64,000 nt of DNA from Rhodobacteraceae bacterium M385. GTDB lineage: Bacteria > Pseudomonadota > Alphaproteobacteria > Rhodobacterales > Rhodobacteraceae. The stretch spans positions 434,001-498,000 of the forward strand of contig CP081102.1 in assembly GCA_025141835.1 (NCBI GenBank). Reading direction: 5' to 3'. Every line of letters begins with the position of its first letter. The first letter of the stretch is position 1. Position numbers and translations under genes: made by a program. The notes beneath the pieces were generated by a model. It made no database searches. It was not told where the DNA came from and saw only the letters and a program-made list of their open reading frames with translations. This document shows positions 33,353 through 41,930 of this stretch, in pieces.

Positions 33353-33790
33353 ATGCGATTTTCTTCGATGGTATGCGCCGCAACATTGGCCTTCAGCGCC
33401 CCCGCGCAGGCGTTCGTCACGGCCCCCTGCGGACCGGAATTCACGCCACTGACCATCACCGAGCCATGGGAGGCGAATAGCCAAACCTTCGCCAATGGCG
33501 CGATCCGCATTTTCGAGATGTTTATAGATCCCAACGTTGCATCGGGGGCCGCTCTGGGCATTTTGCATCCGCTTCCTGCGACGGAGGGCGGCCCGTACCG
33601 GACCTGCACCGCGATCTACGCGGGGCCGGAATTTCGGTTCTTCGGGCAGGCCCATGTGGCGGAAGCAACGGCTGTCTACGACGCTTCGGTGGGGTTGATC
33701 GTGACGCTGCCCGTGTCGTTCGTGGATGGCAACCGGGTGCTGTTGAGGTTCGCGGTTAATCAAGCCACCGGTGTGGTGAGCCTGCTGTGA
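33353..33790 (+). CDS. Secreted protein of unknown function between pdxJ and acpS
   Basis: A 145-residue protein with a signal peptide (MRFSSMVCAATLAFSAPAQA). The mature part is mostly beta-strand like, with two cysteines (ACGPE near residue 26 and RTCTA near 84) that could form a disulfide in the periplasm. No domain is recognised. AGGAGA precedes the ATG, 13 bases after pdxJ, and the stop overlaps the GTG start of acpS, so it belongs to the operon. Confidence 0.8.
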   Translation: MRFSSMVCAATLAFSAPAQAFVTAPCGPEFTPLTITEPWEANSQTFANGAIRIFEMFIDPNVASGAALGILHPLPATEGGPYRTCTAIYAGPEFRFFGQAHVAEATAVYDASVGLIVTLPVSFVDGNRVLLRFAVNQATGVVSLL

Positions 33791-34239
33791 TTCTGGGTAT
33801 CGGCACCGATTTGGCGAATATCGAGCGGATTGAGCGCACGTTGGAGCGTTTCGGCGACCGTTTCCGCAACCGCGTCTTCACGGAACTGGAGCAGGCGAGG
33901 GCCGAACGGATGCCTCAACCCGCGGCGGTGTACGCCAAGCGGTGGGCCGCGAAGGAGGCGTGTTCCAAGGCCTTGGGCACCGGACTGCGCATGGGGATCG
34001 CGTGGAAAGATATGGCGGTTCGCAACCTCTCCTCCGGGCAACCCGTCGTCGAGGTAACGGGATGGGCGCGCGAGAGGTTGGAGCAGATGACGCCGGAGGG
34101 GTATGGGGCGATTATTCACGTCACTCTCACCGATGATCACCCCTGGGCGCAGGCCATGGTGGTGATCGAGGCGTTGCCACCGGAAGAAGAAGAGTTGAGG
34201 CCAAGGTTGGGTCGGTCAGAACGGCGAAAGCTGAGTTGA
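33787..34239 (+). CDS. acpS: Holo-[acyl-carrier-protein] synthase
   Basis: Transfers the phosphopantetheine arm of CoA to acyl carrier protein. ILGIGTDLANIERIERTLERFG gives the magnesium-binding Asp, and YAKRWAAKEACSKALGTGLR gives the second acidic residue and the ACP-binding helix. HVTLTDDHPWAQA is the CoA-binding end. The C-terminal ~20 residues are extra compared with most AcpS. It starts at GTG overlapping the preceding stop by four bases. The spacing to lepB is 200 bases and holds repeats. Confidence 0.94.
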   Translation: MILGIGTDLANIERIERTLERFGDRFRNRVFTELEQARAERMPQPAAVYAKRWAAKEACSKALGTGLRMGIAWKDMAVRNLSSGQPVVEVTGWARERLEQMTPEGYGAIIHVTLTDDHPWAQAMVVIEALPPEEEELRPRLGRSERRKLS

Positions 34240-34254
34240 GCCTAAATAAGATAA

Positions 34255-34313
34255 TTTGGGGGGCAGCCCCCCAAGCCGAGTTTGAAAATTTTGGGGGGCC
34301 AGCCCCCCAAGCC
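34255..34313 (+). repeat. Pair of G6/C6 hairpin repeats before lepB
   Basis: Two copies of TTTGGGGGGC(C)AGCCCCCCAAGCC, 34255-34277 and 34289-34313. Each can form a short very stable hairpin that could terminate acpS transcription. They lead into the AAGATGAAG-type repeat at 34317, the same order of elements as at 15125-15254. Confidence 0.65.
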
Positions 34314-34316
34314 CCC

Positions 34317-34342
34317 GGCGATATTTATGAAAAGATGAAGGG
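34317..34342 (+). repeat. Intergenic repeat, divergent copy (copy 3)
   Basis: GGCGATATTTATGAAAAGAT followed by GAAGGGG, preceded by CCCCC. It keeps the ATATTT, AAGATGAAG and CCCCCGG landmarks of the family but differs in the centre. Non-coding, in the acpS-lepB gap. Confidence 0.55.
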
Positions 34343-34440
34343 GCAAGGGGCGCCATTAGACGGCCTGTTGCTTGACTTGTTTGGCGTGACACGGGCAAGA
34401 AAGCCCAAAGGCAACGTGAGCAGCAAGGAAGGGCAGCCCC

Positions 34441-35220
34441 ATGGCAGAATCTGAGGGCGGCGTGATGGAGACGGTAAAGACCGTCGTATGGGCGCTGGTG
34501 ATCGCGGGCGTGTTCCGCACGCTGTTTTTCCAACCGTTCTGGATTCCATCGGGGTCGATGAAGGACACGTTGCTAATCGGCGACTTCCTGTTCGTGAACA
34601 AGATGGCTTACGGCTACTCGCAGCACTCGTGCCCGTTCTCGATGTGCCCATTTGAGGGGCGTATTTTCGGATCAGATCCCGAGCGCGGCGATGTTGTGGT
34701 GTTTCGCCATCCCACCAATGGCACGGATTTCATTAAGCGCGTTGTGGGCCTGCCCGGAGACCGGGTGCAGGTTATCGACGGGGTGCTCCACCTGAATGGG
34801 GAGCCTGTGCGCCTGACCCCAGAAGAGCCGTTTGAGGAAATTTCGGAGGCGCAGGGCCCCCAAGGTCACGTGCCACGCTGTTCCAATGCGCCGGTGGGCG
34901 AAGGCGGCATCTGCGCCAAGGAGCGAGAAACGGAAGAATTGCCCAATGGCGTTCGCCACTCGATCCTCAACATTCTTGACGGATCACGCGGTGACAATAC
35001 GCAGGAGTTCGTCGTGCCGGAGGGGCATTTCTTCGTGATGGGCGACAACCGTGACAACTCCATCGACTCGCGCTTCCCACAGTCCATCGGTGGCGTTGGC
35101 TTCGTGCCTGCCGAAAACCTTTTGGGCCGCGCTGATCGGGTGATCTTCTCCTCCGCCGGGCAGCGTATGATCTACTTCTGGACCTGGCGCTCGGATCGCT
35201 TCTTCCGGGCCATTGAGTGA
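34441..35220 (+). CDS. lepB: Signal peptidase I
   Basis: Membrane serine protease that removes signal peptides from exported proteins. The catalytic serine is in IPSGSMKDTLLIGDFL and the catalytic lysine in FIKRVVGLPGDRV, with the MGDNRDNSIDSRF box following. One N-terminal membrane segment (TVVWALVIAGVFRTLFF) anchors it. The 259-residue length includes a 40-residue periplasmic insertion with several cysteines (HSCPFSMCPF and the RCSNAPVGEGGIC region), which could form disulfides. It is ten bases before rnc, part of the lepB-rnc-era-recO order known from many proteobacteria. Confidence 0.95.
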   Translation: MAESEGGVMETVKTVVWALVIAGVFRTLFFQPFWIPSGSMKDTLLIGDFLFVNKMAYGYSQHSCPFSMCPFEGRIFGSDPERGDVVVFRHPTNGTDFIKRVVGLPGDRVQVIDGVLHLNGEPVRLTPEEPFEEISEAQGPQGHVPRCSNAPVGEGGICAKERETEELPNGVRHSILNILDGSRGDNTQEFVVPEGHFFVMGDNRDNSIDSRFPQSIGGVGFVPAENLLGRADRVIFSSAGQRMIYFWTWRSDRFFRAIE

Positions 35221-35229
35221 CGTAAGCGC

Positions 35230-35916
35230 ATGAAACCCTCGCGGGAGCTATTGGCCTTCATGGATCGGCTGGGATACGTCTTTGACGATCCAGCCCTTCT
35301 CGCGCGTGCACTTACCCATTCGTCGCTGTCATCCCCCACGCGGGGCGACAACCAACGCCTGGAATTCTTAGGCGACCGTGTGCTTGGCCTCGTTATGGCC
35401 GAGGCGGTCCTCTCGGCCGATGAGGACGCCAAGGAAGGCACCCTCGCGCCCCGGTTCAATGCCCTTGTCCGCAAGGAAGCATGCGCCGGCGTCGCGCGTC
35501 AGATCGACCTTGGCACAGCGATGCGCTTGGGAAAGTCCGAGATGTCCGCCGGGGGGCGTCGCCGAATGGCGCTTCTGGGCGATGCGATGGAGGCGGTCAT
35601 CGCGGCTGTCTACCTTGACGGAGGCTTCAACGCCGCGCGTGATCTCGTCCTGCGCCTGTGGTCTGCCCGTGTGGAAAGCGTCGAAGAAGATGCGCGTGAC
35701 GCGAAAACCGCTCTGCAAGAATGGGCCCAGGCACGCCGCATGCCCCCGCCAACCTATACGGAAGTTGCACGCACCGGCCCAGATCACGCGCCCGTCTTCC
35801 GCGTCCGTGCCGAAATCTCCAATGGCCAGCACGCCGAGGCGGAAGCCAAAGCCAAACGCCAAGCAGAGCAGATGGCGGCCAAAGCCCTCCTCGATCGCGT
35901 TGAACGCGCCACCTGA
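35230..35916 (+). CDS. rnc: Ribonuclease III
   Basis: Double-stranded RNA endonuclease for rRNA and mRNA processing. The signature NQRLEFLGDRVLGLV holds the catalytic acidic residues, with ALLGDAMEAVIAAVYLDGG carrying the second pair. A double-stranded RNA-binding domain covers the last ~70 residues (AKTALQEWAQARRMPPPTY to AAKALLDRV). Length is 228 residues. It starts ten bases after lepB. Confidence 0.96.
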   Translation: MKPSRELLAFMDRLGYVFDDPALLARALTHSSLSSPTRGDNQRLEFLGDRVLGLVMAEAVLSADEDAKEGTLAPRFNALVRKEACAGVARQIDLGTAMRLGKSEMSAGGRRRMALLGDAMEAVIAAVYLDGGFNAARDLVLRLWSARVESVEEDARDAKTALQEWAQARRMPPPTYTEVARTGPDHAPVFRVRAEISNGQHAEAEAKAKRQAEQMAAKALLDRVERAT

Positions 35917-35928
35917 AGGACGCCGCGT

Positions 35929-35962
35929 CGCTCCCTCCTTCATCTTGGCCAATACAACTCAA
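35929..35962 (-). repeat. Intergenic repeat, subtype GAGTTGTATT, inverted (copy 4)
   Basis: On the minus strand it reads ATTGAGTTGTATTGGCCAAG followed by ATGAAGGAGGGAGCG, nearly identical to the copies at 11311 and 51176. It lies in the 150-base gap between rnc and era and is non-coding. Confidence 0.75.
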
Positions 35963-36066
35963 TCCCTCCCTGTCTCCCAACACAACAGCTTGCCAATAAC
36001 ACGCCCCCTTTGCGTCACGCCGCATTTCCGGCTATGGCCCTGTCACCCCACCCGAAGGATACCCCC

Positions 36067-36975
36067 ATGCCCACACGCGCCGGTTTCATTGCCCTTATTG
36101 GAGAGCCCAACGCAGGCAAATCCACGCTGCTCAACCGTATGGTCGGGGCCAAGGTCTCGATCGTGACCCATAAGGTGCAAACAACCCGTGCGCGTATCCG
36201 GGGCGTCGCGATCGAGGGCGAGAGCCAATTGGTCTTCGTGGATACCCCCGGTCTCTTCCGCCCCCGCCGTCGTTTGGACCGGGCCATGGTTGCCGCCGCT
36301 TGGACTGGCGCGTCGGACGCCGACGTTGTTGTCCTTCTGATTGAAGCGCACCGGGGCCTGACCGAAGGTGTCCAAGCGATCCTCGATGGCCTGCAAGAAC
36401 GCACCGATGGTCGCAAGGTCGCTCTGGCGATCAACAAAATCGACCGCGTGGAATCGCCCGTGCTGCTGAAGCTGACCCAAGACCTGAACGAAGCCTATCC
36501 CTTTGACGAGACCTATATGATCTCGGCAGAGAAAGGCCACGGCATCACCCAGCTTCGCGAATGGTTGGCGCAAGAGGTGCCGGAAGGCCCTTGGCTCTAC
36601 CCCGAAGATCAGATCGCTGATTTACCCATGCGGATGATCGCGGCAGAGATGACGCGCGAAAAGCTCACCCTGCGGCTGCATCAGGAATTGCCCTACCAGC
36701 TGACGGTAGAAACTGAGGCATGGGAGAACCGAAAGGACGGCTCTGCCAAGATCGACCAGATCATTTACGTTGCCCGTGACGGCCACAAAGGCATCCTTCT
36801 GGGCAAAGGCGGCGAGACGATCAAAGCGGTCTCCAAGGCGGCCCGCGAGGAAATCGCGGAATTCGTCGGCCACCCTGTTCACCTGTTCCTGCAAGTGAAG
36901 GTCCGCCCCGGTTGGCTTGAGGAGTCCGAGCGTTATTCGGAAATGGGTCTCAACTTCAAAGATGGGAACACGTGA
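36067..36975 (+). CDS. era: GTPase Era
   Basis: Ribosome-assembly GTPase that binds the 3' end of 16S rRNA. GEPNAGKST is the P-loop, DTPGLF the G3 motif and NKID the G4 motif. The C-terminal KH domain contains the loop ILLGKGGETIKAVSKAAR. The ATG at 36067 gives MPTRAGFIALIG; an upstream ATG would add 19 residues that are not conserved. Length is 302 residues. The stop overlaps the GTG start of the DUF1491 gene by four bases. Confidence 0.96.
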   Translation: MPTRAGFIALIGEPNAGKSTLLNRMVGAKVSIVTHKVQTTRARIRGVAIEGESQLVFVDTPGLFRPRRRLDRAMVAAAWTGASDADVVVLLIEAHRGLTEGVQAILDGLQERTDGRKVALAINKIDRVESPVLLKLTQDLNEAYPFDETYMISAEKGHGITQLREWLAQEVPEGPWLYPEDQIADLPMRMIAAEMTREKLTLRLHQELPYQLTVETEAWENRKDGSAKIDQIIYVARDGHKGILLGKGGETIKAVSKAAREEIAEFVGHPVHLFLQVKVRPGWLEESERYSEMGLNFKDGNT

Positions 36976-37307
36976 GAGCGCCTCGGCTCACCGCGGATTT
37001 CTGGGTCGCGGCCTATCTGGCGCGGCTACGCGGGGCCGATATCCCCGTTTTCATCGTCGCGCGGGGGGATGCGACGGCGGGGGCTGTTCTGGTCAAGCAA
37101 TCACCACTGGATGGGACGGCCAAACTGTTCCAACGCAGCTTTGATCCGATGACGGGCGCACGGGAATGGATGGTCTTGTCTGAGGGGGCCGAGGGCGATG
37201 TCGACGCGGCTATCGCAAGGCAGCGCGATTTCGATCCTGACCTTTGGGTGATCGAGGTGGAAGACCGCGCTGGGCGGCATTTGTTGGACGAGCCGGGCCT
37301 CGACTAG
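36972..37307 (+). CDS. DUF1491 family protein
   Basis: A 111-residue protein starting at GTG inside the end of era. RLTADFWVAAYLARLRGADIPVFIVARGDATAGAVLVK and the closing DFDPDLWVIEVEDRAGRHLLDEPGL match DUF1491, a family restricted to alphaproteobacteria. Function is unknown. The overlap with era implies translational coupling. The next gene is convergent. Confidence 0.9.
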   Translation: MRAPRLTADFWVAAYLARLRGADIPVFIVARGDATAGAVLVKQSPLDGTAKLFQRSFDPMTGAREWMVLSEGAEGDVDAAIARQRDFDPDLWVIEVEDRAGRHLLDEPGLD

Positions 37308-37313
37308 CGCGTT

Positions 37314-37931
37314 TCACCTGTCGGCGAAACGGGCGGCCAAAACGAAGATCACGCCACCAATAAGCAGAACGCTCAACAAGCCCGCGAGGTTGATCGCTAC
37401 CTCCAGCGGGGTCTTCGTGCTCAGGTCCATGAACGGATAGGGATAGATCCCATCGGCATCGCCGCGCGCCAAGGCGTAAGCCACGTAAACGCAAGGCCAG
37501 ACGATGAAAATCGGCAGGTCGCGGAAGCCAAGGCCGCGCTTGGGGGCGAAGGCGATCCACCACAAAAGGCAGGCAATGGGCACGAAGCTATGCAAGCCCT
37601 GATTGGCCCATGCGCCCGACCCCTCGAACGTCGTGATGCCTGACAAAAGCGTATGGTACACCGCCCCCACCAACAGCATCGCCAAGGTTAGCGCCGCGAC
37701 CCAGGCCGGGCCGATACCATCGCGGCGCAGGGCGGCAACGGCAAAGGTCAGAGCCACGGCGAGGTTTGTCAGCATGGTGAAGAAACGCGCCATCGCCCAT
37801 GCGGTCGCGGCCTCATCGCCGTAGCGGCCATTTTCCAGATTATAGAGGTACATCAAAACGACCGATCCCGCCGCCACGAGGGCGATAACCATGGCCGTCC
37901 AGCGGGCGCGGAGGGGGAGAGCCGGGAACAT
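37314..37931 (-). CDS. Pr6Pr family membrane protein
   Basis: A 205-residue protein with six hydrophobic segments. MARFFTMLTNLAVALTFAVAA, YHTLLSGITTFEGSGAWANQGLHSFVPI and YPYPFMDL are features of the Pr6Pr (FAR-17a/AIG1-like) family of six-TM proteins of unknown bacterial function. The ATG at 37931 is preferred over a TTG two codons earlier. It lies between two housekeeping genes in opposite orientation, an insertion into the era-recO order. Confidence 0.85.
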   Translation of the reverse strand: MFPALPLRARWTAMVIALVAAGSVVLMYLYNLENGRYGDEAATAWAMARFFTMLTNLAVALTFAVAALRRDGIGPAWVAALTLAMLLVGAVYHTLLSGITTFEGSGAWANQGLHSFVPIACLLWWIAFAPKRGLGFRDLPIFIVWPCVYVAYALARGDADGIYPYPFMDLSTKTPLEVAINLAGLLSVLLIGGVIFVLAARFADR

Positions 37932-38043
37932 GGTCAAATCATTGGCACGGCTTCGCGTGTTTTTCTACCGGGCGACTAAGATTTCTGCCCGGGGTGATGT
38001 GTTTTCCCGTGCGCTGTGGGGCATAAGTCGCGATACTCTGCCC

Positions 38044-38781
38044 ATGGACTGGCGAGCAGATGGGATCCTTTTGGCCGTGCGACGGCACGGCGAGGCCTCC
38101 GCCATTGTTGAGATCTTCACCGCAGAGCATGGACGACACGCCGGCGTTGTGCGCGGCGGCGCGTCCCGCCGGATGGCCCCGCTGTTGCAGGTCGGCGCGC
38201 AGTTGGATGCCACGTGGCGCGCGCGCTTGTCGGACCATTTGGGCAGCTACACCGTCGAACTAAAACAGGGCCGCGCGGCAGAGGCGATGGAGGACCGCAT
38301 CGCCTTGGCGGGGCTTTCGTCGGTCTGCGCTTTGTTGTCGTTCACCCTGCCGGAACGTGCGCCTTATCCGGGCCTCTACGCCCGGACCTTGGCGGTGCTG
38401 GACGGCCTTGGGGCCGATCGTTGGGCCGAGGCCTATTTGGGGTGGGAGTTGGAGTTGTTGGCCGAAATGGGCTTCGGCTTAGACCTGAGCCAATGTGCCA
38501 TTAGCGGTGTTACGCAGGATTTGGCCTATATCTCTCCTCGGACCGGACGGGCCGTGTCGAGGGTTGCGGCGGGCGAGTGGGTGGACAGACTTCTGCCCCT
38601 TTCCCCCGCGATGGAGGGGATGTCGCGCGGGTTGCCAGACGTGATCGAAGGGTTGCGGGTGACAGGGCATTTCCTTGCGATGCATTTGGCCCCGAGCCTT
38701 GGGGACAAGAAGCTGCCTGCCGCGCGGCAACGGCTTATGGATGCCTTGGCGCGGGCCGCCGCGCAGGAAGCTGCTACCTAA
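38044..38781 (+). CDS. recO: DNA repair protein RecO
   Basis: Recombination mediator that loads RecA with RecR. The N-terminal OB fold starts MDWRADGILLAVRRHGEASAIVEIFTAEHG; the C-terminal helical part contains the segment QCAISGVTQDLAYISPRTGRAV. In many species this last part has a zinc site of four cysteines; here only one Cys is seen, as in other alphaproteobacteria. The ATG at 38044 is chosen; upstream readings lie under the divergent Pr6Pr gene. Length is 245 residues. Its end overlaps thpR by eight bases. Confidence 0.94.
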   Translation: MDWRADGILLAVRRHGEASAIVEIFTAEHGRHAGVVRGGASRRMAPLLQVGAQLDATWRARLSDHLGSYTVELKQGRAAEAMEDRIALAGLSSVCALLSFTLPERAPYPGLYARTLAVLDGLGADRWAEAYLGWELELLAEMGFGLDLSQCAISGVTQDLAYISPRTGRAVSRVAAGEWVDRLLPLSPAMEGMSRGLPDVIEGLRVTGHFLAMHLAPSLGDKKLPAARQRLMDALARAAAQEAAT

Positions 38782-39310
38782 GGGGATAGCTGGCCAATAC
38801 CTCGTGGCGGGCGCCGCTGGGACCAAGATGCGATTGGTAAAGGTTCAGGGCCGTGGCGGCGAAACCCGGCACCTCGATCTCCATACCCATTGCGGCGGCC
38901 AAACGGTCCCTAGCGGGGCCCTTGGGTTGCTTGCTGGCACGGGTCAATGTGACGTGAGGGCGAAAGCGCCGCCGGGGCAGATCAGCGCCCGCCATCCGCG
39001 CCAATCGCGCGGTCTTCGCTTGCAAGGCGATGAGTGGCTCGGACGGGGTGACAGCGGCGAAGGTGAGCCCCCGTTCCATCTCGGCAAAAGTGCCAAGGCC
39101 ACTAAAGGCGATTTCCGGCGCGGGCAGGGCGGCGGCAGAAAGCAGATCGTGAAGGACTTCCAACACAGACTCCGACGCATCACCCAGATAGGCGAGGGTC
39201 AGGTGCAGGTTATCTTCCGGCACCGGATTGCCCGTTGGAAGGCTGGACTGAAGCCGCACAAACGCGTCGACAGCGGGGTCAGCCAGCGGCAGGGCAAGGA
39301 ACGTGCGCAT
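38774..39310 (-). CDS. thpR: RNA 2',3'-cyclic phosphodiesterase
   Basis: A 178-residue 2H phosphoesterase. The two catalytic HxTx motifs are HLTLAYLG near residue 36 and HVTLTRA near residue 119. The family opens 2',3'-cyclic phosphates and in vitro can join 2'-5' RNA ends. It sits one base before mcd in the same orientation (mcd stop at 39311), so it is cotranscribed as the downstream gene, and it converges on recO. Confidence 0.93.
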   Translation of the reverse strand: MRTFLALPLADPAVDAFVRLQSSLPTGNPVPEDNLHLTLAYLGDASESVLEVLHDLLSAAALPAPEIAFSGLGTFAEMERGLTFAAVTPSEPLIALQAKTARLARMAGADLPRRRFRPHVTLTRASKQPKGPARDRLAAAMGMEIEVPGFAATALNLYQSHLGPSGARHEVLASYPLR

Positions 39311-40993
39311 CTACGACAAAAGGCGCCGCGCGATGACCTGCGCCTGAATCTCGGCGGCCCCTTCAAAGATGTTGAGGATGCGGGCGTCGCACAACAGGCG
39401 ACTGATGGTGTATTCCAAGGCAAAGCCATTGCCGCCGTGGATTTGCAGGGCGTTATCCGCCGCCGCCCATGCGACGCGGGCCCCCAACAGCTTGGCCATC
39501 CCGGCCTCTAGATCGCAGCGTCGGTCATTGTCCTTTTCGCGGGCCGAGAAGTAGGTGAGCTGCCGGGCCACCATCAGTTCCACCGCCATCATCGCCAGTT
39601 TGCCGGAGACACGGGGATAATTCACCAGGCTCTTGCCGAATTGCTTGCGGTCTTCGGCGTATTTCATCCCTTCATCCAGCGCGGCTTGGGCCACGCCAAT
39701 GGCGCGGGCGGCGGTCTGGATGCGGGCGGATTCGAATGTCTGCATCAGCTGCTTGAAGCCCTGGCCTTCCTTGCCGCCCAGAAGGTTTTCGCCCTTCACT
39801 TTGAAATCGTCAAAGTTGACCGTGTATTCTTTCATCCCACGATAGCCGAGGACTTCGATCTCGCCGCCGCTGATGCCGGGGTCTTGCCAAGGGGCTTCAT
39901 CGGTGCCGGGGGTCTTTTCGGCGAGGAACATCGACAGGCCCTTGTAGTCGTCCGTGTCGGGGACCGAACGGGCGAGGACCGTCATCACATGGGTTCGCGC
40001 GGCGTGGGTGATCCACGTTTTGTTGCCATTCAGCACCCAATCGTCGCCCTCGGGCGTGGCCTTGGTGCGCAGGCTGCCAAGGTCGGACCCTGTGTTGGGC
40101 TCGGTGAACACGGCCGTTGGCAGGATCTCACCCGAGGCGAGGCCGGGCAGCCATTTTTCCTTCTGCGCATCGGTGCCGCCTGCAAGGATCAACTCTGCCG
40201 CGATTTCGCTGCGGGTCGCGAGGGAGCCAACGCCGATGTAGCCACGCGACAGTTCTTCCGAGACGACGCACATGGAGGCTTTGGACAGACCCAAGCCGCC
40301 GTGCTCTTCCGGGATCGTCAGACCGAAAACACCCATTTCGGACAGCTCGTTAATCACCTCCATCGGGATCAATTCGTCCTTCAGGTGCCATTCGTGGGCG
40401 TGGGGAATGACGCGGTCCACGGCGTAGCGGCGGAACTGTTCGCGGATCATGTCGAGTTCATCGTCCAGACCACAATTCCCAACGGTGATCTCTGCGGCGC
40501 GTTCCTGCATCAACGCGACCAAGCGCGTGCGGGCGGCTTGGGTGTTGCCATTGGCGGTGAGAGCCATCACCGCGTCGCTCATCAACGCGCGCTGATCGTC
40601 TTGGGTCAGGCCGATGTCCTGAGGGCGCAGCATTTCGCCCTGGCTCATCGGGATGCCGCCGTACATCTGCCAGAGGTATTCCCCGAAGGCGATTTGCAGG
40701 ATCAGCTGCTCTACCTCGCCGAACTTGCTGTCTGCCTCCAGCCGTGCGGCCCATCCGTGCATCTGTCGTAACGCCTCCACATAGGTGGCAAGCCATGCGA
40801 GGCCGTGGGCGGCGGTCTGTTCCTCTTCCACCCGTTTGGCGGAAACACGGCCATCCTCCGAGAGCGTCGCGCGCAGGTGCGTCTTGGCCTTGTCCAACAG
40901 AGTTTGCGCCGGGACGAGGGCGCTTTGGGTCAGGGAAAGAAGATCAGAGAGGATCACGGATGGCTCGTTTTGCAGGTGGGCGTCGCGGGGCAT
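39311..40993 (-). CDS. mcd: (2S)-methylsuccinyl-CoA dehydrogenase
   Basis: FAD enzyme that oxidises (2S)-methylsuccinyl-CoA to mesaconyl-CoA in the ethylmalonyl-CoA pathway, giving electrons to ETF. The C-terminal ~400 residues are an acyl-CoA dehydrogenase (TIPEEHGGLGLSKASMCVVSEELSR, AVFTEPNTGSDLGSLRTKA, NALQIHGGNGFALEYTISR). The N-terminal ~150-residue helical extension is the feature that separates Mcd from ordinary acyl-CoA dehydrogenases. The ATG at 40993 gives MPRDAHLQNEPSVIL and 560 residues, close to known Mcd. A much longer in-frame reading overlaps the TauE gene and is rejected. Confidence 0.88.
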   Translation of the reverse strand: MPRDAHLQNEPSVILSDLLSLTQSALVPAQTLLDKAKTHLRATLSEDGRVSAKRVEEEQTAAHGLAWLATYVEALRQMHGWAARLEADSKFGEVEQLILQIAFGEYLWQMYGGIPMSQGEMLRPQDIGLTQDDQRALMSDAVMALTANGNTQAARTRLVALMQERAAEITVGNCGLDDELDMIREQFRRYAVDRVIPHAHEWHLKDELIPMEVINELSEMGVFGLTIPEEHGGLGLSKASMCVVSEELSRGYIGVGSLATRSEIAAELILAGGTDAQKEKWLPGLASGEILPTAVFTEPNTGSDLGSLRTKATPEGDDWVLNGNKTWITHAARTHVMTVLARSVPDTDDYKGLSMFLAEKTPGTDEAPWQDPGISGGEIEVLGYRGMKEYTVNFDDFKVKGENLLGGKEGQGFKQLMQTFESARIQTAARAIGVAQAALDEGMKYAEDRKQFGKSLVNYPRVSGKLAMMAVELMVARQLTYFSAREKDNDRRCDLEAGMAKLLGARVAWAAADNALQIHGGNGFALEYTISRLLCDARILNIFEGAAEIQAQVIARRLLS

Positions 40994-41156
40994 TGTAGCA
41001 GTCTCCTGAACTCGGGTCGCGCATTTCGGCTTGAGGGAGAGGTAGGATGTTTGCAGGTGCAGCGCAACAAAAATGCTGCAATGCGTCAAAATTCGCACAA
41101 AAATGTCGCGCGGAAATGTGGGTGCGGGCAGGTTTTGCGCGGCGTACAGTCCCCTC

Positions 41157-41930
41157 ATGTTAGATGAAATGATGAGTCTGATGCCCCTTTGGGCACTGTT
41201 GGCGGCCTTCGGGGTGACGCTGTTTGCGGGCGTGGTGAAAGGGGCAATCGGATTCGGGGTGCCATTGATCATCACCTCGGGGCTGACGCTGTTCCTTGAC
41301 CCGGTGATCGCCGTTTCTGGCGTTGTTTTTCCGGCGTTGGTGTCCAACTTCGTGCAGGTGATACGCCACCCGAGGGCCGACATAATCGACGCGGTGAAAG
41401 AGCATAAGCGCTACATCCTGATCGTCTGCGTGCTGATCCTGATCGTGTCGCAGTTCGTGACTCGTGTTCCCGAGAGCGTGTTTTTCCTGATCCTCGGCGT
41501 GCCGGTAGTGGTGCTGTCGGTCATGCAATTAGCGGGTGTGCGATTCTCCATCCCCAAGGCGCGTCGCCGCGTTGCAGAATGGGGGATCGGGGCGATGACA
41601 GGGGTGTTGGGCGGTTTCACCGGGTCCTGGGGGCCGTTGACGGTGCTGTATTTGATCGCGCTGGATACGCCGAAAATGCGGCAGCTGCTGGTGCAGGGCG
41701 TTGTTTACAGCCTGGGGGCGGTGGCCCTGTTTGCGGGGCACGTGCAATCAGGCGTGCTGAACGCTGCAACGATTCCGTTTTCGGTGCTGCTACTGGTGCC
41801 GGTGTTTGTGGGCATGTTGATCGGCTTTCGGGTGGGCGACCGATTGGACGCCGATCTGTTTCGCAAGCTTACGCTGACATTGCTTGTGGTTGCAGGGGCC
41901 AACCTTGTGCGGCGGGGGCTGTTGGGTTGA
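41157..41930 (+). CDS. TauE/SafE-family permease
   Basis: A 257-residue inner-membrane protein with about eight hydrophobic segments. The first repeat has GVVKGAIGFGVPLIITSGL and the second has GVLGGFTGSWGPLTVLYLIALD, the two glycine-rich motifs of the TauE/SafE family, which moves sulfonates, sulfoacetate or sulfite. It is divergent from mcd with 163 bases between. Its last 62 bases overlap the end of the convergent sulfotransferase-like gene. A start four codons later is also possible. Confidence 0.88.
   Translation: MLDEMMSLMPLWALLAAFGVTLFAGVVKGAIGFGVPLIITSGLTLFLDPVIAVSGVVFPALVSNFVQVIRHPRADIIDAVKEHKRYILIVCVLILIVSQFVTRVPESVFFLILGVPVVVLSVMQLAGVRFSIPKARRRVAEWGIGAMTGVLGGFTGSWGPLTVLYLIALDTPKMRQLLVQGVVYSLGAVALFAGHVQSGVLNAATIPFSVLLLVPVFVGMLIGFRVGDRLDADLFRKLTLTLLVVAGANLVRRGLLG

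Noticed and set aside
34236..34454. A short frame between acpS and lepB
   Set aside because: It reads through G/C hairpin repeats and the AAGATGAAG repeat, so it is unlikely to be a protein.
39641..40771. A 376-codon plus-strand frame
   Set aside because: It is antisense to mcd and shows no family pattern.
40994..41383. A 5' extension of mcd to 41383
   Set aside because: It would overlap the tauE start and adds 130 residues with no similarity to Mcd; the ATG at 40993 gives the correct family length.
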